A stretch of DNA of 64,000 nt from Trichobilharzia regenti (Eukaryota > Platyhelminthes > Trematoda > Strigeidida > Schistosomatidae). Positions within the stretch are counted from its first letter, which is position 1; every line of letters starts with the position of its first letter. Below are positions 33,905 to 43,364 of this stretch, in pieces. The position numbers were made by a program, and so were the translations under genes. Location of the stretch: positions 96,668,319-96,732,318 of the forward strand of contig OX235264.1 of the NCBI GenBank assembly GCA_944472135.2, in the 5' to 3' direction. The notes under the pieces were generated by a model. It did no database searches and was not told where the DNA came from. It saw only the letters and a program-made list of their open reading frames with translations.

Positions 33905-36046
33905 ACTTCCGGCAAAAAAGGGATCCACACATTTTTCCATCATGAAAAATACACGTAGACTTGGATGCCAGTGCGAGAACCTGACATACCACTTCACTCC
34001 AGCAGGCTCTCCTCAGTGCGTGGGATCTTCCTCAGTAATCGGAACTTTCTTTCGCTCTCTCTCTCGACAGTACTGGCACTAGTCTGGTCCACGGGGTATT
34101 GGTTGCTTCATATCATACTGGCACAATCCCCTCCCGGGTGCATCAAAAGGCGTACGTTGACTCTAACACTACTATATTCGTTCACAAGTTTAAAAGACTA
34201 GAAACGACCTCAGAAGTATTTACAATAACATTAAAAGTTGATTCACACAATGTGATAACTATAAAATAAACCAACAATTAAATGAATCGGAACCCATTCA
34301 ATTAGTTGATGAACTTAGCGGTGCATCAGAAGCTATTGTTGTTCGGACCTTGGAAGCTTGTCTAGCCGTAGGATTACCGCTACTGCCATCTTTTATGACT
34401 AGCTCTGGTTATCATTAGCATCTTACGATTGGTGGGCTACACGCTGATCATTTACACTGACGGTCTCACAAGTATCTACACCTTCTGCAACCGCATCCGC
34501 CTTTAACTCTACTTCACGTTCGAGATGTACAGGACCTTTGTTCAACTCAGCAGTAGCAGGCATTCCGCTCAGCTCATCATGAAAAGCCAAAGACAAATGT
34601 GCACTATCATGACCATTGTCACAAATATCCGCTTTACTGCCCTTTGTACATCGAATTCACTTTCAAACTCTTTAATAACAGCAGTAGATAATTTGGGTTC
34701 TTCCTCACAAATCCTTAAAGGTTTTATAAATTTACTCTGACTAGTTATAACTTGTAAAATTGTGCAGTCAGAACTGGACTCTGAAACTGTAACTCTCTCC
34801 CCTGAGCAAACTGCGGTGTCGTCTCTGACACTCTATTCAACAATGGCTTACCAGTTGCAACTATAGACTTCTTCACCGCACCACTATCTTCACACGGTTC
34901 GGATTCAGAACTTGATGACGCTAACTTCACATTTAGCTTACCACTAAAGTTGCTTACTGCTTCACAGTTCGCCTTTGTGTGCACTTCTTGCAAACGTGTA
35001 AAACACAACCGCGTTTGTCTCGCAGCTTGTAACCTATCTGTGGCGGATGTCCCACGAAAGCTGTTACACTCACTAAGTTTATATTGATTACAAGACACCA
35101 TAAAGCTTTCTTGATATCCGCTTCTCTGAAACCCTTTCGTCATAAATGGCCGCGTTTTGCTCTCAGACTGCTCTATTCTCAGGGTAGGATGCAACATACT
35201 GGCAAAACTGCTCATAGATGGATTGACACTAGTATTTACCAGTTTCAGGATATCATCAAACTTTGGCTCGATACCCTCATCCTCCATACGGGAGCTCATC
35301 TTCACCCACTTCCTTTGCAGTCGAGTAGGTAGGCGTCTCGCTATTACTTCTAGTATAAAACTCGAGTTGAGGTCACTCGTGCGATTCATCGAAATCATTC
35401 CATTCTTGTAAATTAGCAAATTATCCAAAAACTGAGTGAGTGCCTTGGAGTCATCCTGTAATTGACCACCATTACCCTTAACAGCCTCGAATAATTTCCC
35501 TACAATCATCGAAGGTCTTCCAAACCTTTGACGTAATATGCTCATAGCCTCATCGTAGCCCTCTTTTGGCTTCATAAACTTTCAGCACTGTATAGCTCTT
35601 GAAGCATCTCCAGTGCAATATCTCATCACATATATTAACTTCAATTCATCATTTAATAAAAAACCACTCAACATGATCTCAAACTCCTTTACAAATTGTA
35701 AATAATCAGCTGGGTTTCCATCAAAACACCGTGGTTCAAATCTGGGGAGTTTGATGTTCCTATTATCCCTGAACGGTGAAACAGTAACATCAACCATGTC
35801 ATGCTTAACATCAGACACATCGTTACAATTAACAGACAAGTCACCATGACTTACTTTCCTGTTTGCATCCAAGACACTCTGTCCCTTCTTTGACCCAGGC
35901 ATTGTTGAACTTGACCCAATTCCAAAAACGTTCCAGATATTGCTTGTTCAAAGAGGACTTGGCCGGCACCAGGAAAAATGAACGGTGACTATCCAAACTT
36001 TCACCAACTGTTTGAATCCGCCAGATCTGTTTCCATCGTCAGAAAC
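33905..36046 (-). pseudogene. BEL internal region, pol deleted (gag plus 3' end)
   Basis: Reading on the minus strand from the LTR: a leader, a gag frame 35902-35582 (MPGSKKGQSVLD start, FRDNRNIKLPRFEPRCFDGN), a frame break at about 35580, a second gag frame 35575-34745, frame-broken gag end to 34228, then directly the 3' non-coding end (33905-34227). Protease, RT, RNase H and integrase are absent, so it could move only with proteins supplied by another copy. 34228-35324 is the right arm of the inverted repeat. Confidence 0.75.
34228..35324. repeat. 1,097-bp inverted repeat, right arm
   Basis: Reverse complement of 31832-32928 at near identity, inside BEL gag. Confidence 0.85.
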
Positions 36047-36404
36047 TGTCAATCACGTCTCATAAACCGTTAATGCCCAGCTCTCGCTACGCTCGGGCCC
36101 ACGCTGTTCCTTTGAGTTTTCAGAAACGCTTAGTAATAACGGACGCAAAAACCAAAACACCGATCTGCCGCTTGTTATTTCTTTATTGTTACACCAACAT
36201 ATAAAAGGAATAAGCGAACTAAGGTCTGAAAACAAATATTACAATAATAAATCATTGTATTACTTCTGACGATGTTTCACTCTTCTTTCTGAACAGCGAC
36301 CGATGAGACGATGACTGTCGTATTGATGCCTCCGCGAAAATTGGGGAAGTTGGTTTTAAGCAAACAACCAAGAATTGATCGTTCAATCTTCAACTCCATT
36401 GACA
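36047..36404 (-). mobile_element. BEL LTR, subtype 1 (358 bp)
   Basis: TGTCAATC...TTGACA on the plus strand; in element orientation it reads TGTCAATGGAG...GATTGACA. It shares its centre ('agaccttagttcgcttattc', 'ataacaagcggcagatcgg') with the solo LTR at 42363-42720, and differs there from the LTR pair at 41066 and 47739. It is the 5' LTR of the minus element 33530-36404. The flank GCATT (36405-36409) has no counterpart at the other end. Confidence 0.85.
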
Positions 36405-36411
36405 GCATTTA

Positions 36412-36797
36412 TTAATGATACTTGCACTTACCTATTTCATTACAATTTAATGATTCACCTGAGCACTTTTACTTTTCTAAAGCAGCTTTCAATCCCTTGT
36501 AAACGTTGTATTTACCTCAATATTGGTTGATTATCGTATGCCTACAACCACGGGATGAAAACGAAACGAAGTCGATTTTCCCGCGAAACCTGGAGGACAA
36601 TTGTACAATTCAATAACTATACAGCCTAGTTCAGAAAATGTGTATTTATATATATATCAAATATTTAACTGTTGAAACATTATTAACTTGTAGACAATCT
36701 ACGATTTGATATTATATCATACTTGATCATGCCTGTAAAAATGGCATGCATTTTCATGTAAATTTATATGTTTATGTGAGAATATACATTATTATTA
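36412..36797 (+). repeat. LINE 3'-end-like repeat, copy 1
   Basis: Nearly the same as 40290-40680 (shared from 'ttccttgtaaacgttgta' through 'gaagtcgattttcccgcgaa' to 'tgcctgtaaaaatggcatgc'), ending in an ATT tract. The ending resembles other CR1-like 3' ends at about 40195, 40680 and 40785. Confidence 0.6.
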
Positions 36798-38122
36798 TAA
36801 CAAAAACTGCAAATAAAAGTACCAAGTAGAAAGGAAGATAAACACCAATGATGAAAAATCTATCAGTATTGGGTAGTGGAAGCTATGATATGTGTATGCG
36901 TGGTGAACAATAACAGCTATAATCAAACGAGAAGTTATGAGATGTTCTTAAGAATGTTTATAGCCAAGATGATCATTTAATTTGATTGAACTACACTAAA
37001 CAATCATAAAATAAACATTTCAGGTTTTTTATTTTTATTGTCAGCACTAATGCAGTGTTTGTTTCGGTAGTATGAGTAATCCTGCATAATACAAAATTTT
37101 TAAGGTGGTAATAATGGCATTCACAACCAAGGTTGTATGTTAATATTGCCAAACAAAAAAGCAACCACAAAACTAATACTGCATGGTGGTTAATGACAGG
37201 ACAATTTTGTAATAATCATAGTGATAATATAGTCGGACCCAGTAGATATACAAAAGAAGAAATAGAATAAAGAATAAAAAAGTAGGTTAGTATGTTTGAG
37301 AAGGATCTTGACCTTAGGGTACAAATAAGAGAGTGTAAGGGGTAATAACAAGGGCCAAAATTATGTTATTAACAACAAGGCAAGTCATAGGTTTCACGCT
37401 TAACATTGTCTCTGTCACTTAGAACACGGGCAAAATGTGGTATCGTTGAGTTCCTATACTTGGTTGTACGAGCATATATTATTTTGTACTGAATTCTGGT
37501 TCTACCTGTTGAGATAGAAGGAGAGAGTTAAGAATAGAGGGGGTGTTGGGGGTCAGATAGTATAGTTTTAGACCATTTCTCGCATGTATTCAGATGCTTA
37601 TCTACTAACGTAGTGACGAGTTGACTGGGTTTTACACCGCTAGTCCAAATAACTACCTTCAACATCCTTCTCAGGATGGTATAGTCCTTTTTCAGTAGCC
37701 CAGGAAAGACTAACGGGGAGCAGTAAAGTAGAATAGGTAAGACACGAGAGTTGACAAATTGGGAAAGTGGAGATTGGTTGATTCCAGTTAGTGTGAGTTT
37801 CTTAATGTAGTAGGCTAGACGGAAAACTTTCTTAGAAATCGTTAGGATATGAGATGACCAAGTAAGGTCGGAAGATGGAACCAGTCCGAGGTATTTTGCA
37901 TTAGACTAAGTCCTAATTTTAGTCTCCTCAATGCTACAGGCTTCATGAGTGCTTACTAGTGTTTGTAGATCTCGTTTATGCCTAAAGGAGAAGTCGATAG
38001 TCTGGCATTTTGAGGGATTCAGCATGAGAGGCTATTTAGGCTAGACCCTTTGATGATGTCCGACAGGAAGCTATTTAATTTGAAACAGTTTGACTGAGAC
38101 TAAACGGGAAGCGATATAGTCA
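36798..38122 (-). pseudogene. CR1-like LINE, C-terminal RT part (segment 3 of split element)
   Basis: On the minus strand, 38122 to about 37500 encodes the region after the RT YADD motif: LTISLPV, FLSDIIKGSSLNSL, LMLNPSKCQTIDFSFRHKRD, AKYLGLVPSSDLTWSSHILT and RLAYYIKKLTLTGIN, with stops. It directly continues the RT that breaks off at 40785 (GEINFVK); about 10 bp of the catalytic FADD codons are missing at the junction. Below 37500 the sequence is probably the 3' UTR of the same LINE down to about 36800. Confidence 0.7.
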
Positions 38123-40784
38123 GGTGACCTGCACAGGCTGTTCCAACCTTGACCTCAACCTAGCGATTCAGGGCCACAAAATCCCCAGACTAAAATCTGT
38201 ACTAGACCTAGGACTGAAATATTCACACAATCTATCATTTTCAGAGCATATCTCGAATCAAGTGTCGAAATCACGAAGGCTTATTGGTTTCCTACTCAGG
38301 AACTTCTACAGAAACGAATCCAGAATACTACTGTACAAGGTTTGTGTGCGGCCACTCCTAGATTACTGCTCATTCATATTCAGCAGTACACGCATAGAAG
38401 ACAAACTGAAAGTAGAAGGAGTACAGAGGTACTTCACGCGAAAAGTACTCGGAACCGATAACGGCACAAACTATTCTACCAGATGTGAAATCCTGGGACT
38501 AGAAACATTATGGTTAAGGCGACTGCGACTAAGTCTGTTACTCTTCTATAAGCTTCTTAACCAAATAGTGTATACCCCTGCTAACTATACTCGGTCCTCA
38601 GGTAACACAGGATACAACCTTAGGCACACCAAAGGTACAGTGGCTATAGAACCATGTAAAACAGCCACCAGGCAAAAGTTTTTCTTGATTAGGTATGCCC
38701 AAATATGGAACAAACTACCTGAGAAAATACGACTAGCAAGCACATTGGCCTCCTTTGATTAGGCACTTAATGACACACTAAGTGAGTTTGTAATTGATAC
38801 CAGTGCTAATTCCCATGTAAGAGTTTCAGAAATCATAGGCCCATTTAATGTATGAACTCAGAGACTACACCTGTTGTTTGTTTTGTCTCTATTTATAATT
38901 CCAGACTAAAAAGCAGCAGTCATGACAATAACACCCATTCAACCAAGAGTCGATCAAACTATGTCTACCTGATACAAAGGGCGAACCATAACCAACATAC
39001 GAATGAAATATGAGAAAACAAGGTCGAAACTTACCGCAACACCACATGAAAAGAAAAAAGTTACTTGGATATCATTTATAATCCACCAACTGGTCTCCTA
39101 CCCAAAAAGAATGCGGCGATGTTTTATCCAAAAAGGAGAGGAAATACATAAACCCACAGCAGCTGTTGTGAACACTCAGTGGGGGTAGGAGCCAACAAAG
39201 TAATCCTTTCAAAGCACATGTATACTTCAAATGGGCACAGAGGCTTTGTAGAATACGTTGTAATCCAAATCACTGCCTATACAGCGCCAATAAACCTGGA
39301 TATCTATGATATAACGAAAACATGCTGAAAGCTTCATCTCAGATCAAGTTGACTCATTCCATGGTAATGATCTCCTCCTGCGTGCCTTATTCGACATATT
39401 GAATGGAATGGTTCGCAGTTATTCTGGTACTAGATCGAAAAGAATAAAAAATTCACCGGTTGCTGAATCAAAAGTACTTCTCTGCATGTTTAACTGTATT
39501 CTAACTGCCATGATTAATTCCAAACCATTTGTCCCATAATCACTCAAATTCCAGGAACGATCCAATTCTACCATTTAAAGAAGCTGGCGGACACGATGTA
39601 AATGAGTATTCATCATCTGAAATAAAGAAGCAACTGGTTTTCAACATTTTACTCAACTTACGAGTACAGTCCGCCATGCAGACACAAATGGCGCAAACGG
39701 AGAGTTCTGGAGTCGACCTCGGCACCATTTGATGCAGTAAAACAACCCAACATGACCTTATCTAGTTTTCGCCTCCACGATCAAATTTCTCTCCTGTTAT
39801 GAAACTACCATAAGACTGCTGAAAAATGGAATAAATATATCACTGATCTCAACATAATACATCAATAATCTTTAAGCCAAGGGTGCTGTTCACAACAAAG
39901 TTATATAGGAGAATTGACTTCAAGCTTTATTTTTCCCAGATATCTGTATTACATTCATCTGATGTCTGGGTTTTTTGTTAATGCGAAGACAATATTTCTA
40001 TGTCTCTTTATGTGCTACACAAACAGACTTTATAGCAGACTGTTCCGACTGACTCTAATGACAGAAAGAACAACCAAACTGTAAATCCATTATACATCAA
40101 ATTATGTGTAATTTACATAATAACTTATCCATGCCTGTACAATTGGTATGTTCCTGCATAAACAGGAAAGAATATATTATTATTATTATTAAAACAATAT
40201 TTATGCATGCCTATACAACTGGTGTACCCTACATAGCTAGGGAAAAAATGTACTTTATTATATTCTGTTTTCTATATAAATGTGTTTATTAATGATATAT
40301 TTCACTCACATAATCTATTACACTTTAATGTTACACCACAGCACTTTAATTTTTCTAAAACAGCTTCCAATTCCTTGTAAACGTTGTACTTACCTCAATA
40401 TTGGTTGATTATCGTATGCCTACAACCACGGGATGAAAACGAAACGAAGTCGATTTTCCCGCGAAACCTGGAGGACAATTGTACAATTCAATAACTATAC
40501 AGCCTAGTTCAGAAAATGTGTATTTATATATATATCAAATATTTAACTGTTGAAACATTATTAACTTGTAGACAATTTAAAATTTGACATTATATCATCC
40601 TTGATCGTGCCTGTAAAAATGGCATGCATTTTCATGTAAATTTATGTTTATATGAAAATAAATTATTATTATTATCTTTACTAAATATGCTTATTAATAT
40701 TATGTGTAAATTATCGAATTGATGATGACTGTAAACTGGCGTCCCTCATGTAAAAAATGAGAATATATATTATTATTATTATTA
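38123..40784 (+). mobile_element. CR1-like LINE(s), plus strand, inserted in the minus LINE
   Basis: It begins with an RT C-terminal frame at 38124-38762 (LDLGLKYSHNLSFSEHI, LLYKVCVRPLLDYCS, GYNLRHTKG, IRYAQIWNKLPEKIR), a different lineage from the host LINE. Long untranslated sequence and several stacked LINE-type 3' ends follow ('gcctgtacaattggtatg'-like block plus ATT tract near 40195, 40265, 40680 and 40784). The last ATT tract abuts the resumption of the minus LINE, fitting a LINE 3' end at the insertion point. Between 38770 and 40100 no gene is recognised. Confidence 0.65.
40290..40680 (+). repeat. LINE 3'-end-like repeat, copy 2
   Basis: Direct-repeat partner of 36412-36797, about 3.9 kb away, ending in an ATT tract. 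It differs by few substitutions. Confidence 0.65.
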
Positions 40785-41065
40785 TCATTTGACGAAGTTG
40801 ATTTCGCCTGAGAGAGGTAAGTCATGTAAGAAGAAGGAAAAGAGAAACGGCGAGAGAACAGCACCCTGAGGAACACCAGCTTCAGTGAGCAAAGGAGAGG
40901 AAGCTACACCATTATATACCGTGTACTGCATCCTATTAGAGAAGTAAGAGTGCAGCCAGTTGATAACCCAGGACACAGTTTGTGTAAGGCTAAGCTTGTT
41001 TAACAAAAGGCCTCTAGGTACAGAGTCGAAAGCAGATGTGCGATCAAGGAAGGTACAACGGACAT
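40785..41065 (-). pseudogene. CR1-like LINE, middle RT part (segment 2)
   Basis: Minus-strand translation FLDRTSAFDSVPRGLLLNKL (RT motif A) through VPQGAVLSPFLFSFFLHDLP (motif B region) to GEINFVK. The upstream half of the same RT is at 48101-48600, beyond the BEL insertion. The downstream half is at 38122. Confidence 0.85.
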
Positions 41066-41422
41066 TGTCAATGTAGTTGAAGATTGAACGATCAATTCTT
41101 GGTTGTTTGCTTAAAATCAACTTCCCCAATTTTCGCGGAGGCATCAATACGACAGTCATCGTCTCATCGGTCGCTGTTCAGAAAGAAGAGTGAAACATCG
41201 TCAGAAGTAATACAATGATTTATTATTGTAATATTTGTTCACAGACCTAAGTTGTAACATTGTTTATATGTTGGTGTTACAATAAAGAATCCTCGAGTCG
41301 CCAATTGGTGTTTTGGATTTTTCGTCCGTTATTACTAAGCGTTTCGGAAAAACTTCAAGGGACAGCGTGGACCCGAGCGTAGCGAGAGCTGGGCATTAAC
41401 GGTTTATGAGACGTGATTGACA
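41066..41422 (+). mobile_element. BEL 5' LTR, subtype 2 (357 bp)
   Basis: TGTCAATGTAG...GATTGACA. It shares the subtype-2 centre ('acctaagttgtaacattg', 'aatcctcgagtcgccaattg') with 47739-48095. The flank GACAT (41061-41065) compares with TACAT (48096-48100): four of five bases agree, so these two LTRs are a pair. An AATAAAG polyadenylation signal lies mid-LTR. Confidence 0.9.
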
Positions 41423-41566
41423 GTTTCTGACGATGGAAACAGATCTGGCGGATTCAAACAGTTGGTGAAAGTTTGGATAGTCACCGTTCATTTTTCCTGG
41501 TGCCGGCCAAGTCCTCTTTGAACAAGCAATATCTGGAACGTTTTTGGAATTGGGTCAAGTTCAACA

Positions 41567-42268
41567 ATGCCTGGGTCAAAGAAGGGACAGAGTGTCTTGG
41601 ATGCAAACAGGAAAGTAAGTCATGGTGACTTGTCTGTTAATTGTAACGATGTGTCTGATGTTAAGCACGACATGGTTGATGTTACTTTTTCGCCGCTGTT
41701 ACGCCAAAGGTTTGGAAGACCTTCAGTGATTGTAAGGAACGTATTCGAAGCTGTCAAAGGTAATGGTGGTCAACCACAAGATGACTCCCAGGCACTTACT
41801 GAGTTTTTGGATAATCTGATGACTTATAAAAATACCTTGATTTCGATGAATTGCATGATTGACCTCAACCCGAGTTTTGTCCTAGTAGTAATAGCGAGAC
41901 GCATACCTACTCGGCTGCAAAGGAAGTGGGTAAAAATAAGCTCTCGTATGGAGGATGAGGGTATCGAGCCAAGGTTTGATGATATTCTGAGACTGGTGAA
42001 GGACAGTGTCAACCAGGCGATGGGCGAATTTGCCAGCCTTTTGCATTCTAAGGTAGAACCTAAGGAACTAGTGAATATAAGGAAGGCATTCGTGGTGAAG
42101 TCTCAAGACACAACGAGAAAGGATGAGTGTATTGTTTGCCATAACATGCATCAATTGAGTGATTGCAATCGCTTTATCGCTATGTCACCCGTAGAAAGGT
42201 TAAAAATGGCAAAGCAGAAGCGGCTGTTTCAGTTGTTTAAAGATTGGGCATACAAAGTGGAATTGTAA
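41567..42268 (+). pseudogene. BEL gag, internally deleted and frameshifted
   Basis: It starts MPGSKKGQSVLD and, compared with the copy at 35902, loses roughly 110 codons after DVTFSP, rejoining in frame at RQRFGRPSVIV. The capsid-like middle (LQRKWVKISSRMEDEGIEP) is kept. A first zinc knuckle reads CIVCHNMHQLSDC. A 2-nt loss near 42225 (compare CGGTTGTGTTT at 32142) throws the frame, so the second CX2CX4HX4C knuckle lies in another frame and the open frame stops at 42268. Gag would form the particle; this copy could not make a normal one. Confidence 0.85.
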
Positions 42269-42362
42269 GGCGACAAATAAAAGAAGTAGTGGTTTAACGG
42301 ATATGCACCCAATTCTGAGAACAGTGAACGAACCTGGGAATTCGGTTAATTGCAATAGTGTC

Positions 42363-42720
42363 TGTCAATGGAGTTGAAGATTGAACGATCAATTCTTGGT
42401 TGTTTGCTTAAAACCAACTTCCCCAATTTTCGCGGAGGCATCAATACGACAGTCATCGTCTCATCGGTCGCTGTTCAGAAAGAAGAGTGAAACATCGTCA
42501 GAAGTAATACAATGATTTATTATTGTAATATTTGTTTTCAGACCTTAGTTCGCTTATTCCTTTTATATGTTGGTGTTACAATAAAGAAATAACAAGCGGC
42601 AGATCGGTGTTTTGGTTTTTGCGTCCGTTATTACTAAGCGTTTCTGAAAACTCAAAGGAACAGCGTGGGCCCGAGCGTAGCGAGAGCTGGGCATTAACGG
42701 TTTATGAGACGTGATTGACA
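42363..42720 (+). mobile_element. Solo BEL LTR, subtype 1, nested in BEL element
   Basis: TGTCAATGGAG...GATTGACA, 358 bp, flanked by perfect 5-bp duplications GTGTC (42358-42362 and 42721-42725). It is of the subtype of 36047-36404, not of the element it sits in. It lies between gag and protease and interrupts the coding sequence there. It is therefore a later, separate insertion reduced to a solo LTR. Confidence 0.9.
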
Positions 42721-43364
42721 GTGTCTCTAGGCCTCTTGACACCCCACAAGTTTTCTTAGGGTTATTACCAGTTAAGGTGAAAGGACCGAAATCTTCAGTA
42801 GAGACTTATGCATTGTTGGATAATGGTTCAGACGTTACATTGATAGATGCTGAACTGGCTGGTTGCTTGGGTATTAAAGGCCCAAAGCAACCCTTGGTTG
42901 TAAATACTTTCAATTCTGCGAAAACAGTAGTATGTGAGCGAGTGTCATTTCAGTTAGAATCCTTGGCTACTGGGGAAACCGTGGAAGTGGATACTGCTTA
43001 CACTACCTCCAGTATGAAACTTGGCGAAGCTATAGTACCTAGTCGTGAAACGGTTGTCGGTAAGCCATACCTGTGTGACATACCTCTTCCAACACTGCAA
43101 GATGGAAGAGTGAGAGTACTCATTGGATGTAGTGTGCCAGAAGCTCACAAGGTATTAGAAGAGAGATTTGGAGGTAGAGATGATCTGTTTGCGACGAAAA
43201 CACCACTGGGATGGACAGTGAGAGGACCTATACCCATAGTCCACATATCATCATTAGTTGCAAACGATGGGGACAAACTAGAAACTATGATTAAAAATAT
43301 GTATGACAAGGAGTTTTGTGACTGCGGTGTCCCAGGGGGGTCGTTCTGTAGAAGAAGCAGTTAA
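42721..43364 (+). CDS. BEL protease region of pol
   Basis: Coding frame downstream of the solo LTR; its apparent first codons (from 42711) are LTR sequence. Aspartic protease motif LLDNGSDVTLID near 42815-42850, then LIGCSVPEAHKVLE and TPLGWTVRGP near 43110-43215. The protease matures the polyprotein. The frame ends at 43364 because of a break in the six-G run at 43335-43340; the next frame carries on with RSVEEAVKIAEESC. The G run suggests a one-base indel (mutation or assembly). A programmed +1 shift is not excluded. Confidence 0.85.

Noticed and set aside
41423..41480. Primer-binding site after the BEL 5' LTR
   Set aside because: A TGG-containing stretch (tggcggattc) lies about 30 bp inside, but I could not match it confidently to a tRNA 3' end.
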